The position numbers were made by a program, and so were the translations under genes. The notes below the pieces were generated by a model. It ran no database searches. It saw nothing but the letters and a program-made list of their open reading frames with translations, and was not told the origin of the DNA. Positions 13,481 through 23,973 of a stretch of DNA of 64,000 nt are shown piece by piece; within the stretch, counting starts at the first letter, position 1; the number at the start of each line of letters is the position of its first letter. The stretch comes from Macrolepiota albuminosa (Eukaryota > Basidiomycota > Agaricomycetes > Agaricales > Agaricaceae), in NCBI GenBank assembly GCA_027475525.1, contig JAMWFC010000037.1:67419-131418 (forward strand). Direction: 5' to 3'.

Positions 13481-13774
13481 ATGGTACTTGAAGAATTGGT
13501 GTATTTCCACGACCAGAATGTTATCCATCAAAATATCAAGAGTGCCAACATCCTCACAAACAATGATGGAACCATTAAGCTTGCTGACTTTGGTATAGCA
13601 AGTAATACCACCAACGGTGTGAGAGACGATGCAGTTGTTGGCAGCCTGTATTGGAGTACATTATTGAGCATGTCTCTTTGAGATGTATCTTCTCTGATGG
13701 TTTATGCATAGTGGCTCCCAAAGTAATTGAGCAGTCCAGAGCGACGACAGCTTCTGATATCTATAAGAGCTGAA
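13481..13774 (+). pseudogene. Broken Cdc7/SepH-like (STE-type) protein kinase fragment
   Basis: The 66-residue ORF reads through the kinase catalytic loop ([12 protein letters not shown] in place of HRDIKxxN, so the catalytic Asp is Asn here), then LADFGIAS with an intact DFG, then a degraded activation segment (VVGSLYW, normally VVGTPYW). After a frameshift at about 13680 the APKVIEQS and ATTASDIY segments are readable up to 13770, 15 nt before the G3 LTR. This pattern matches septation-initiation kinases of the Cdc7/SepH group. Both lobes are otherwise missing, so it is a relic, possibly carried by a transposon. Confidence 0.65.
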
Positions 13775-13789
13775 TTATTGCATGAAGGG

Positions 13790-15004
13790 TGTAGTAACGT
13801 GATCAAAGTCACGTCGTGATCGACTGAACAAGCTACGTGACCCATGCAGCTTTGCCCCCAAACCTCCTCAAAGAAATGACCACCTTTTCACAGAGGATAT
13901 TTGTAATAACTTTGCAGTTCAGGACATACCACGTTGATGACGCCAACTGTGGTTGGGTGCGCTGGACGTATACGCAGTACAACGCCGTCTCCAGCGCTTG
14001 GCGTACGTGGTTGTGAGGAGTCCTGACAGGGTCCCGGTGTGCTCGAGTGGAAGTAGTAAAACGATGCGCTAGATTATAGCGCTTCGGGGGCTACCTGGCA
14101 GACGGTAAGCGTCGTAGTTTAGGCAAGAATATTAGAGAAAAGTCGAATAGCGCAACGTATTGTGCCCGTAGGTGGCACCGTAAACAATGAAGACGAAATA
14201 GACGAAGCTAGCGCCCGACTTAGTGACGACGTCGAAGGAAGCTAGCGCGAGTTGAACGCTAAGTGTAACTGTGTGCTCGAGGGGTTACGATTCGTTGTTA
14301 TATACATGAAAAGTAGCTATTTTATATACAGTGCGCTACCGTGTTTGCCAAGATACAAGTCCATCTGCGGCGCTACCTCCTAGCGCCTCTCCTCGTGGTT
14401 TACTCTAACGGCGACCTGTCAACGGCGACCTTGTGCACATGGCTGACGGCGACCAACGGCGTTATGACCCACGGCGACCTGCGGTGACTCTATATTGACT
14501 TAGAGTTGTACGAGTCTGCTCACTTTTCTATAACTCCGATTGGCCAGGCCGTTCTGGGGTATGGTCGGAAAATCCTCGACAGACGCCATGAGCGCTAATG
14601 TCAGCGCTACTCATTGTATTAGTTCCTGTCAGGTCCAGATGTCGGATTTAAGTATATCCAGTGCCGCCGTCATTGATCCCTTTAGACTTCTGATTGAAGT
14701 GCCTCGTCCAATGGCAGCGCCTGCTGCTGGCTCCTTCTGGAAGTGATCGGGGTTTAGTTATAGTCCTCTCCCGCCGTCGTGTTAGCGCTATATGTTATGA
14801 GCCTCCTTCGTCCTTGGGCTAGGTGAAAGGAGAGTGCTGAAGGCTTGGTAGCTAGGGGTTAGGATAAATTTCTAAATCCTGTAGTAGTTTGCCAGAGCTA
14901 GAGCTGCTCTATACTCCCAACTGGTCGCCAGAGTCCTGCGTACGTCAAGTGTCGGTTGGCCTATAATGTCCCTTGATGCGCTCAGTCCGAGTAGAAGCCT
15001 ATCA
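13790..15004 (-). repeat. G3 3' LTR (1215 bp)
   Basis: Read on the minus strand it begins TGATAGGCTT and ends TTACTACA. The last 74 bases at its right side (14931-15004) recur exactly at 23678-23751, which identifies the second LTR. On the minus strand a purine run abuts its start, giving the orientation. Confidence 0.8.
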
Positions 15005-15013
15005 TCTCCCCCC
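15005..15013 (-). other. G3 polypurine tract
   Basis: Minus-strand ggggggaga immediately upstream of the TGATAGG start of the 3' LTR. This is the expected plus-strand DNA priming site in an LTR retrotransposon. Confidence 0.7.
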
Positions 15014-15149
15014 AACTGAAAAATTGACTGTCCTCAGTCAAACGCCGTCATTAATTTGACTGCGCTACGGTCCGTAGAATGCCGCCGGCGCCTTATAAAA
15101 TCGTTTTTAGCCCTTCACCTTCTTGTGTTTTCCTTCCCATCTTTCCAAC

Positions 15150-15957
15150 ATGTCCACTCCTTTCGATGCCTCTGCTCTTCGCAATTTCCTGGCTAAAGCC
15201 TCTTATTTATTCGATCGCGCTAAGTCTGTCGGTCCCGCCGATGCGCCACAAACCGTCCCTGGCATTATGCAACTCTATCGGCGCTGGCTCGTGGTCCGCG
15301 GCTCTGACAGTTCCTGGGCGCGGGGCGTCGAGGTTCGTGAATGGTGCATGGCTCGGTACCGTGAATATGAGGGTGCCGATTGGTTGCTACCGTTCGCGGA
15401 CTTGTTCGTAAGTTTTTAGGTTTGATTTTAGGTTCGTGGCGCTAAGGTTCAGCGCCCATACTAGGCTCCTTCTCTATCCGACGAGATCGACGCCCTGCTG
15501 GCTAGTACCGAGGTTGGCGAGGTGAGTTCCTTTTCTTCCTCACATTTTCCGTGTTAACCCTGAGTAGTCGGTTGCTACGTCGCCCACCGTTGCAAGTCTT
15601 CCTAGTGCCCCGTCGGCCTCTACCGTTCCTTCCGTTCCGGCCGCTCCTGCTGCTCCTGTTTCCGTTCTGCCTCCTTCCGTTCTTGGTAGTCCTTTTCGTG
15701 GCGATGCTTCTCCCGCTCGCCCTGCGCCCATCGTCGCTTCTCCCACTCGTACTGCGCCTCCTCACTCGGCCATCAAACGGATTGCCGTTACCGCCAGTGA
15801 GCCCCGGCCCGGACCTACCCATACTATTTCTCGCCTTCCCCCCCGTAACTTCGCCGTCGTTATTAATCGCGCGCCCCCTACTCTCGCTAGTCCTCCCAAA
15901 CGTACCGTGCGTCCTTGTCTTCTTGCCTCTAGTTCTTCTACTCACTCTGCTTCTTAG
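15150..15957 (+). CDS. G3 accessory gene A (antisense to pol), unknown function
   Basis: Three exons can be joined in frame: 15150-15407, 15465-15521 and 15568-15957, with GT...AG introns of 57 and 46 nt. The predicted product is 234 residues. The N-terminal about 105 residues are helical and tryptophan-rich (RRWLVVRG, ADWLLPF); the rest is Pro/Ala/Ser/Val-rich and probably disordered. I recognise no family. It is the first of four genes reading away from the 3' LTR, against the direction of the retroelement, so its transcript could start in the LTR region read antisense. A 147-codon minus-strand ORF over exon 3 is a shadow of the biased composition. The gene model is inferred from splice signals and frame only. 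Confidence 0.55.
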
Positions 15958-16064
15958 GTCAATCTCCCTGCTCGTGTGGCCCCTCTGTATGTCGTAAGTG
16001 TTTCCTTTTAAGATCGCTTGTCTCTAGCGCCTGATCGAGCCCTCCTTAGGCGCCCAACCAAACT

Positions 16065-17733
16065 ATGTTTACCGACGCGGAGCTTCGTGATTTGCTGCGC
16101 CTTCGTCGCGATACTACCGTCATTGATACCGGCCTCCCGGCTGGTGTCCAGGTGCTCGGCGCTAAGAAGAAGGTTACGGTGGCACCCGTGGAGCGCCGCG
16201 CCTTTAGGGCGAAGATTGGTGCGGTAAGTGCTTGTTTGTCCCTGAAAGGTTGATGACGTCGCTAACTTCTTTCCCAGTGCGATAAATGCTGGTCTGAAAA
16301 CGATCCTGAGGGTTGCTGGTTTCCTACCGCCTCTCTTCCCTGCTACCGTTGCGATGCGTTGAAACGGGGCTGTGCCTTCAATGGGATTCGTACTCGCAAA
16401 CGTGGTAGGGACGCTATCATGCAGCGCAATTACGAGCGCGCAGTCTTAGTTCGTAACGCCCGGGCCTTTGTGCTGCAGCAACGCGATTTGGCCGCTACTC
16501 GTCAGCCCACTGTGATTAGCGCTGCAAGTCTAGCGCTTCCCATCACCCAAGATGGTACTACCGTGACTGCCCCCTTCGTCAGCCCACTGTGATTAGCGCT
16601 GCAAGTCTAGCGCTTCCCATCACCCAAGATGGTACTACCGTGACTGCCCCCTTCGCCCGTTCTCCCCGTCGTCCCGTCCCTTCGAAGCGTAAGCCTATTG
16701 TCGCCTCTCCTAGCAAGAGTCCCGGTAAGCGCCGGGAGCTAGCGCCTGCTACTCCTGTCGTCTTGTCTTCTACCGAGTCGTCTACTGATGAAGGCGAGGA
16801 TACCGAGAGGGACGCCGAGGGCGAGGATGATGATGAGGCTGGGCCTGTAGTCGACACCGATGCGCTGTTGGCGGTACGCGCTCTTCTGCTTCGCATTACT
16901 CCCCCTTTCGCCGCTAACCCTTATCAGAGTGGCCCCAGTGGTAACCGGTGCGTAGTCTTCGGGTTTTCTTCGCCAGGTGGTACTAACCTCTTCGTCGCTA
17001 GTTCCCCTACTCCCTCGCTTCCGGTTGTCGTAAATATCCCTCCCGCCGAAGATGTCGTAATGTCTGTTGCCGGCGCTACCCCGGCTCCCGAGCCTGTCGC
17101 GGCTAGCGCCTCCCCCGTCGCCCTTCCTATTACACCATCTCTTACCCCTCCTCGTAGCCTCTCTTCTTTCCCCAGTACTCGCGAGTCCTCAACTGCGCCT
17201 GAGTCCGAAGGGACCCTAGTAGCTCAGGGCGAGCGCCGCCGCCGCTGGAGGTACTTGCCTTCCTACGGCATCCGCCTTTCTTCCGCTAGGGCCATGTCCC
17301 CCGGCGATGAGCGCCATGAATGGACCCCCCGTGCTCCCGTAACCGTTCGAGTAAGTCTGCATTTCCTAGTTGGATCGTCTCTCCGCTGACCTCCATTAAG
17401 TTCGATCCTTTTTGGACTCCTCCCCCCGCCATGCGCGTTTCCGGCGACGCCTATCCTTGGCTTGGGGATGAGTTCTCTTATCCTGTCACTCCACTTCGTC
17501 CTGCCGCCGATCTTCATCAACAACTTCGCCAGGTCGAGGACGCGACCGACGTCGTCGGTAGCGAACTCGCCCTCCTCCGTCCTCGTGTCTCCACCTTAGC
17601 GCGCCGTGAGCTCCTCCTGCTTGAGCTCCATGACGACATCACTGATGCGCTTGAGTGGCAAGCGAGTAACGCCATTCAAGACGGGGACTTGCTTCCATTG
17701 GGTGATCCCGCTCCCTCCACGTCTGATGCGTAG
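16065..17733 (+). CDS. G3 accessory gene B: zinc-cluster protein (Gal4-like Zn2Cys6 pattern)
   Basis: Exons 16065-16223, 16278-17350 and 17401-17733, with GT...AG introns of 54 and 50 nt. Exon 2 contains a 77-nt duplication; counting it once makes exon 2 exactly 332 codons and the protein 495 residues. Residues 54-85 hold six cysteines spaced x2, x8, x8, x2, x6 (CDKC...C...CYRC...C), followed by a basic RTRKRGR stretch. This resembles fungal binuclear Zn2Cys6 DNA-binding domains except for a longer first loop. A Ser/Glu/Asp-rich acidic region (about residues 150-190) could act as an activation region. The C-terminal 110 residues are helical and leucine-rich (LARRELLLLELHDD). A DNA-binding regulator is plausible; an RNA-binding or gag-like role is the alternative. 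Confidence 0.6.
16499..16655. repeat. Tandem duplication, 77-nt period (likely assembly overlap)
   Basis: An exact 80-nt repeat at 16499 and 16576. It shifts the frame of accessory gene B; counting one unit only restores the reading frame exactly. Confidence 0.92.
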
Positions 17734-18259
17734 TCGCCGGCCCGTAGCGCTTCGAACTTTTGTGGACTTTGAAAATTTTGATACGTAGTTTGTGATAGCC
17801 GTACTAAAATAAACGCTCCCCTCCCCTTGTTTCGAAATCGTCAGTTTGTAAGTAATCAAAATACAAAGTAAGAAAAAGGGGAAACGCTCAGTAAATCATC
17901 ATGGCGTAAAAACCCCTATTACCAGCGCGACCCAATAGCCAATATCACGCCAGCCTAGGAAGAAATAGGTATCGTCTGTAGAAAAATAAGTCGATTCATG
18001 CAAGAAGTTTTAATGTATAGGAAATAGAGTGCCACTGATCGCTTGTGGTTATTCGGTGATGGTGGGTATAAGCGCTAGATCTCGAAGGTTAATACCCTCT
18101 TTGTGCGACCTAAAATGGACTCCAGCGCATCCTATTGGTTCGTGTCTGCGTCAGGGTCCAAGCCCCTTGAGAAGTGCCCTCCCACGCTGTCGCTAGTTGA
18201 AACACCGTCCGAGTCCTATAAATTGCCCATGTCCCGACAGCATCTCATCAGTCTTCGCG

Positions 18260-18666
18260 ATGGAAAGCCCAACCGGCATCGTGTGGACTGCCCGTTGTGA
18301 TCGTGCTCATATCGTAATGGATCCCCCCACTTTCCTGGAACGCGCTACCTCGTTCTTCCACCACTACCCCGAGGTCGGCGTGCCCGGGCTGACCGACGGA
18401 GTCGTTGAGTTAGGTCGTCGCTGCCAGCTACTTCGTGTGGCCTGTGAGATCTGGAATGATGACCTGCCGTTGACCCGTTTCGGTATGGAGAAAAACTGGA
18501 GTCGGATTTTTCAGGTGCGCTATTGCCTTTTTCGCCCTCCTTCTCTTCTGATAGTCGCCCAATAAAGCAAATCGCGACCAAGGAAACGAAGGAGCGTCTT
18601 GAGTTGCTACTGGAGGAGAGTCACTACCTGGTCCGTTACCTTATTACCTTGTTTTCTTCCTTCTAA
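18260..18666 (+). CDS. G3 accessory gene C, small helical protein
   Basis: Two exons, 18260-18514 and 18568-18666, joined over a 53-nt GT...AG intron, give 117 residues. The sequence is mostly helical with an acidic C-terminal segment (KETKERLELLLEESHYL). It resembles accessory genes A and D in size and architecture (a short helical module of about 80 residues followed by a small exon) but I cannot demonstrate homology by eye. No known domain. It is on the strand opposite pol. Confidence 0.5.
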
Positions 18667-19012
18667 CGCATTGCCCCGCTAGGCGCCCCGCTCGTCTACT
18701 GGTGGCCGGCTTTTTCGCGGTCCAACTGAAGGCTGGCGGCCTTCCAGGCCTCTCCTTTTGCCCGGTCCTTGATACTCGTCCGTCTCCCATGTCGTTTATG
18801 TAAGTCGGCTTCTTCTTTTTCGTGGCGCCCCCGGGCTGACAGATTTTGGCTAGTTGATTTCTTTTGTCGTAGTTATATGAAATGTATCATTGTCTTCTCC
18901 CCCCCCCTCATGATTGTTTGCGCATGTAAGAGTTCCCAAGTATCCGCGACCCTGCAATCAGCTGGAGGTATTTTATGGATTCTGGCGCAGTTAACCCGGT
19001 TAGTATCATATC

Positions 19013-19760
19013 ATGCCAGAACCTTCCCTCCTTCTTGATGACCCCGTACTCGTTCACCAGCCTCTCATCCTAGATCGCCTCGAGCGCTTCCTCGCGTTAA
19101 TGCCTGACGGCGGCTTTCCGCAGGAGAATAGTAACATATTGACCCTTGTGCGCCGATACCGGATCCTTCTAGCGGCCTCCGCCGAATGGGAGATAGACAC
19201 AGATCCGGCCCTAGTCACCGTAAACCCCTTTATTAGCGCATGTTTTGGGTAATACTTATGCGCGCCGTAGGAGCAGACCATTGCTGGTACCGCGTTGAGC
19301 CTTCATAGTCTTCTCCGCGAGACTGGGGGTTTGGTTAGTACCTATACCCCTTTTTCGCCTGGCCTTGGTTAGCTAACTCCCTGCCCTTTTCTAGAGCCTT
19401 TCCTGGCTCCCTCTTCTGGTTCTTGTCAACCCTACCGCTAGTAGAGCCGTGCTCGACCGCGTGATCATTCCTTTCACAGCTTTAGAGCGTCGCTTGGACG
19501 AGGCCGGGTGGTACTTGTCCCCTACTCGTCCTGCCGCTCCCCCGGGTTCTTCTCGCGCTCCACCTACAATCGCCCTTCCCATGCCTCCTCCTCGCGCTCC
19601 CGTACCTCCTTCTCCAGTCGCTCCCGTACCTCCTCCTCCAGTCGCTCCTCCCGCGCCGCCTAACGCTGCCATTCGTCCCCCTTCCGGTGCTCCTCCCGCC
19701 TATAGGCGACACAAGGAGCGAGTCAAGGGTCCTCGTCGGCGGTCGTCATCGTTGTCTTAA
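19013..19760 (+). CDS. G3 accessory gene D, helical N-terminus and proline-rich tail
   Basis: Exons 19013-19219, 19271-19333 and 19395-19760 join in frame across GT...AG introns of 51 and 61 nt to give 211 residues. The first about 150 residues are helical (LDRLERFLALMP, FTALERRLDEAG). The tail is a run of Pro/Ala/Val repeats (APVPPSPVAPVPPPP) followed by a basic end (KERVKGPRRRSSS). No family recognised. It ends 136 nt from the pol stop on the other strand, so the two are convergent. Confidence 0.5.
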
Positions 19761-20241
19761 GCTTTTGTAGTCGAGTATAGTAATGCCACATGTATTAGTA
19801 TCGCCACGTTATGCACCATGTTCATGATTACTAGCGCATGCTTTAAGTCCGTAGCAGAGGGCGCTAACCGCTGGCGCCTCGTTTTCCGTGGTCTTTTATT
19901 GTTCCTCTTCATCATCAGGAGTGATCTCGTCATCGTCCACCAACTCAGTCTCTTCAAGCTCTCGCAGTTTGGCCGTGTCAATGTCTAGCGCCGGCAACGG
20001 TAGTGGAATGCGTTCACGCGCTAAGTAGGGAATGAGTCGAAACGCCGCTACCGGTCGATGCAAAACCGAGCCGTCCAGCTCGCAGAGTACGTAGGCTCCT
20101 CCCCTATTGCGGGAAACGACTATGAGGGGCCCTAGGTATCGAGGTCGCATCTTTTTGTTATGGGTTACTTTGATTTTCGAGTTGCGCATTAGCACTAAGG
20201 TGCCAGCTGTAAAGTTGTAGTCCCGGATAGTAGCGCTATGC

Positions 20242-20398
20242 TCGCTTTCAAATCGTAATGCGGCTTGTCGTCTAGCTTGAAATACTACCTCGTGTAGGCG
20301 CTCTAGATCCTCCATGCGTCGCTTTCAAATCGTAATGCGGCTTGTCGTCTAGCTTGAAATACTACCTCGTGTAGGCGCTCTAGATCCTCCATGCGTCG
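20242..20398. repeat. Tandem duplication, 77-nt period (likely assembly overlap)
   Basis: About 80 nt repeated exactly at 20242 and 20319. It separates the 713-codon pol frame from its C-terminal 139-codon part; with one unit the two are continuous. Confidence 0.92.
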
Positions 20399-22439
20399 TT
20401 GTAGTCAATGGCGCGCCTAGCGATAAGGTCGGTGGAGGACAGGATTGAGTTAGGTGGGGGTTGTAGGTATGTTGCCTCCACAACGTCTGCTGGAAGCAGG
20501 GGATGGGTGCCAGTCGCCGCATAGTAGGGAGAGCAGCCCATCCTCTTCCGTACGGTAACTCGTTCGGACCAAAAGACCGAATAAGTCGCTTCACTCCAGC
20601 GACTTTCGTCGCCGTCTACCGCCTTAAATAGCGCCTGTCGTACGTCAAAATGTGGTCTCTCCACTATACCATTAGCGCGTTTATTGTAGCCTGAGACTCG
20701 GATATGCTGTATGTTGTATTTCTTAGCGAGGTAGGTAAGCGCCTTAACTATTGGCGCTCCGTTGTCTGTAACAATCTCGTGAAGGGCTCCCCATCTGCAA
20801 ATAACATCTTCGAAGAGCCACTTAGCTATGGCATCGGTATTTTCCCGCTGGAGCATACGGAACTCTGGCCAATGTACCAAAGAACACCTTCCCTGGATAA
20901 TGTACTTGTAGCGTCCCGACTTGGGCATGTGCATAGTGTCGATATATATCTTTCCGAACAAGGGTGCTGGAGTCGCTACGGTTGGGGGAATAAGGACTTG
21001 GCGCGTCTGTTGGATTTGGCAAAGATGACAAGTACGAATATACCATGCGATATCGGCGCTAACTTGAGGCCACCAAAAGCGTTCCAATAAATTCGCCCGC
21101 GTCGCGTAGAGTCCTCGATGTCCCAAGTCATCATGCATAGCGCGCAAAATCCTGACGCGGCCCTCTGGCTTGATTACTAATTTGTGCGCGCCAGACCTAT
21201 TTCGTCGCCAAAGCCGATTTTCAACCATAAAGAAAGTCGTTGCATATCGAATGAAGGTGGCGTATTCCGTGTCCGTAAGGTCTGATGGTCGTCGCAAATC
21301 CTGTAACCATTTCCTAACCTGATCAACTCGTTGGTCTTCTGACTTAGCCTTGGCGCTACGAGGTACCGCCGAATATGGAAGGTTGCGACTATCTTCCCGT
21401 AAGGGTCTTGGTTCCTCGACTATCTTTAGATCATTATGCGGCTTAGCGACGTTATAGATACTGGCCGTGTAAAAAGTCGATGGAGCCTGATACGGATTAG
21501 GTTGGTACGGAATGATAGGGTGTAGCCAGGTCGAGACAGGTCGGTCTTCGCGAAGGGCCGTAATAGGCAATTGAATAATATGTATGAAACCGTGCAGCCG
21601 GTCAATCCAGTCGTCAAATACGTCATTATCGCTTTCGTCTAGCGCTTCGTCCTCCGGTTGCCTAGGTCGCCTAGATAGTCCATCAGGTCCATGAAACGCA
21701 CTTTTGACATGCACGAGCTCGAAGTGGAACATTAGTATCGCTACCACCCAGCGATTCATGCTAGCCGAAGGTTGAATGTCTGGATTCTGAAGCATTCCTT
21801 TGATGTAGCGTGCGTCCACTTCGACAATCAGGTTTCGAACCCCAATAAGATACATGCGCAGCGCCTGGAACGCTCGAAACAGTCCATATAATTCCAGTTT
21901 GGGCTGACTGTAGCGCGATTCTCTGTCGTTAAGGGTAATCGATCCGAAGCGATTGTAGCGTCTGATTTTTCGATTCGCGCTATCACATTGACATAAAAAG
22001 AAGCCAACCGCGATGTAAGAGGTGTCGACGGCAAGTATAACTGGGTCGGATGTAGTATAATCGATGGGTACCAATGGCTTCGCTTCCTGCAGTGCCTTTA
22101 CTAAGTCTTTTTGGGCGTTAATTTGGTCGGGTCCGAATTCGAAGGGGACCCCTGAACGAGTTAGGCGATTTAGCGCGTGCGCTCGATGTGAAAAATGGTG
22201 TATGAACATGCGCAGCACGCCTACCGTGCCTAGAAACGCGCGAACTTCCGAGAGGTTATGGCAGACTCCCCACTTCTCTAGAAGCGCTAACCGGCTCTCC
22301 TCAGGGATCCTGCCTTCTGGCGTGCAAACGTGCCCTAAAATTTTAAATTGTGGCGCGCAAAGAACCAACTTGTGTCCTGAGAACGTTCCACCACAATATT
22401 TCATGCGCTGAAGCACCCGGTTGACCAATTGGAAGAAGT

Positions 22440-22595
22440 CCCATAGCGCCATGCGGATATTAGGATTTTCCGGGTGCACTTCGGGCTTGCCATCTACAAG
22501 GCGCCAATCTTTTGGGCCCATAGCGCCATGCGGATATTAGGATTTTCCGGGTGCACTTCGGGCTTGCCATCTACAAGGCGCCAATCTTTTGGGCC
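22440..22595. repeat. Tandem duplication, 77-nt period (likely assembly overlap)
   Basis: An exact repeat with units at 22440 and 22517, inside the RT domain. Counting it once joins the RT frames on either side. Confidence 0.92.
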
Positions 22596-22618
22596 TTTAA
22601 CGCCAACATCGTCGATAA

Positions 22619-22772
22619 AACTAAGCACATGGTGGGGTATTTCGGGTTGTAGAATAAACGTAATGTCGTCGTGGAATATGGGTACCGAATTCGTCAACTA
22701 AGCACATGGTGGGGTATTTCAGGTTGTAGAATAAACGTAATGTCGTCGTGGAATATGGGTACCGAATTCGTC
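22619..22772. repeat. Tandem duplication, 77-nt period (likely assembly overlap)
   Basis: Units at 22619 and 22696 with one mismatch (cgggttg versus caggttg). It lies next to the catalytic box of the G3 RT. The single mismatch suggests two nearly identical genomic copies or a read error at the overlap. Confidence 0.88.
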
Positions 22773-23577
22773 CACCCCATGGAAGTGTAACCAGTCGTAG
22801 CGCTCCGAATGGCGTTTGAAATGTCGTTAAGTCGCGAGAGGAAGGATGAATCAAGCGCTCGTCATAGCCAACATACAGATCCAGGGTAGCGCCACATATT
22901 CTTCCCACGAACGATTCAGCGACGTGATCGGGGAAGGGCGGTACCCCTGAATGACAAATCGTGACTTTGTTCAGCGGCTCCAGACTGTGAACTATACGTA
23001 GCTTGCCATTTTTCTTTAGTACACAAAACCATCGCGACCAGTATGCCGAATTGGAAGGTTCGTAAACTCCTGCCGCTATTTTGGAACGAATAATTTGGCA
23101 AACTTCAGCTTCAATACCCGGCGGTATTGGTCGGTTATGCTCGGTCCAAGGTACATGAGGTATTGTGGGTATAACCACTGGTGGAAAGAAGTCAGTTCTC
23201 AGTTTACCGCGTTCGGAATCCTCCCAAGCAAATGCTTTGTTCTGTTTTCGCATAATGTCGGTCAATACATCTAGTTCCGCCGTCGATAGAAAGCCTGTAT
23301 CGTGGGCGCTAAGGAATAGCGCCCTTCGTTCTTCCGTAAATCGTCCGGTAGGCTCGAAGGGTGGCGGGTTCGGATTAAGCTCGGGAAGGGTCGCTAACGG
23401 GTCTCCAATGATTTTTCTCTCGATGCGAAATTCTTCAGGTACGCCGCTCGCTACCGGTTTCGTTTTAAGCGCTACTGGCTTGTATTTCTTTTTAACCTGG
23501 ACCCCTTTGCGCTTAGGGGTACTGTTGTTAGCAAACGTATTATAAATGGAACTCTGGTTTCTAGCGAAACCGGATAT

Positions 23578-23677
23578 NNNNNNNNNNNNNNNNNNNNNNN
23601 NNNNNNNNNNNNNNNNNNNNNNNNNNNNNNNNNNNNNNNNNNNNNNNNNNNNNNNNNNNNNNNNNNNNNNNNNNNNN
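23578..23677. other. Assembly gap (100 N)
   Basis: Exactly 100 Ns, the conventional length for a gap of unknown size. It replaces the 5' part of G3 (gag, primer-binding site and most of the 5' LTR). Confidence 0.99.
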
Positions 23678-23751
23678 GAGTCCTGCGTACGTCAAGTGTC
23701 GGTTGGCCTATAATGTCCCTTGATGCGCTCAGTCCGAGTAGAAGCCTATCA
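23678..23751 (-). repeat. G3 5' LTR remnant
   Basis: Identical to the right edge of the LTR at 14931-15004. It is the outer (U3) end of the upstream LTR in minus-strand orientation. The rest is in the gap. Confidence 0.8.
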
Positions 23752-23973
23752 ACGTGTACACTGTATAAAGTGATGTTGAAAAGTATATGAATCAATCAAT
23801 TGAATCTATTGTATCACGTGGTACCAGCGACCCGTCGTTGGCATCATGTGATGTAAATAATAGATAAAATTCCTAAATAAATATTAGATTAAATTGCTAA
23901 ATAAATAAAACGTTCACGTGTCCATCCCTCATCCGAGTACATGCCATGCCGGAATGGCAATGGCCGCTTCCTT

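Larger units (their letters stand above)
19896..23577 (-). pseudogene. G3 pol: reverse transcriptase, RNase H, integrase (disrupted, truncated by gap)
   Basis: Encodes the enzymes that copy and integrate the element. RT at 23265-22400 (RWFCVLKKNGKLR, then the catalytic FIDDV box), RNase H at about 22060-21760 (AVDTSYIAVGF; VEVDARYI), integrase zinc region at about 21140-21030 (CHLCQIQQ) and DDE core at about 20990-20600 (YIDTMHMP, VTDNGAP, GIVERPH). The C-terminal part (19896-20315) has a GPLIVV GPY-type segment and an acidic tail, with no chromodomain visible. The frame is broken by three 77-nt duplications, probably artefacts, and by an apparent 1-nt loss near 22776-22781 (ccatgg where ccaatgg is expected), which would be a real or sequencing frameshift. 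The N-terminus and gag are missing in the N gap. Confidence 0.85.
13790..23751 (-). mobile_element. G3: Ty3/gypsy retrotransposon with antisense accessory genes
   Basis: A large LTR element lying on the minus strand. The 3' LTR is at 13790-15004, the polypurine tract at 15005-15013, pol runs 23577 to 19896, and the inner-left end of the 5' LTR is lost in an N gap with its outer end at 23678-23751. Four intron-containing plus-strand genes (15150-19760) lie between the pol stop and the 3' LTR. The whole element is CpG-rich and peppered with agcgc/gcgct words, including the accessory genes, which argues that they belong to the element. The left flank aaggg does not match the right flank acgtg, so a target duplication is not confirmed; a misjoin in the gap would explain that. 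Confidence 0.8.

Noticed and set aside
13790..15004. LTR read as a plus-strand element start (TGTAGTAACG)
   Set aside because: The purine run abutting the other end on the minus strand and the minus-strand pol fix the orientation as minus.
15502..15945. 147-codon minus-strand ORF rich in Arg/Gly
   Set aside because: It is the antisense of accessory gene A exon 3; the Pro/Ala/Ser coding bias on the other strand creates it.
20704..21090. 128-codon plus-strand ORF
   Set aside because: Antisense to the G3 integrase core.
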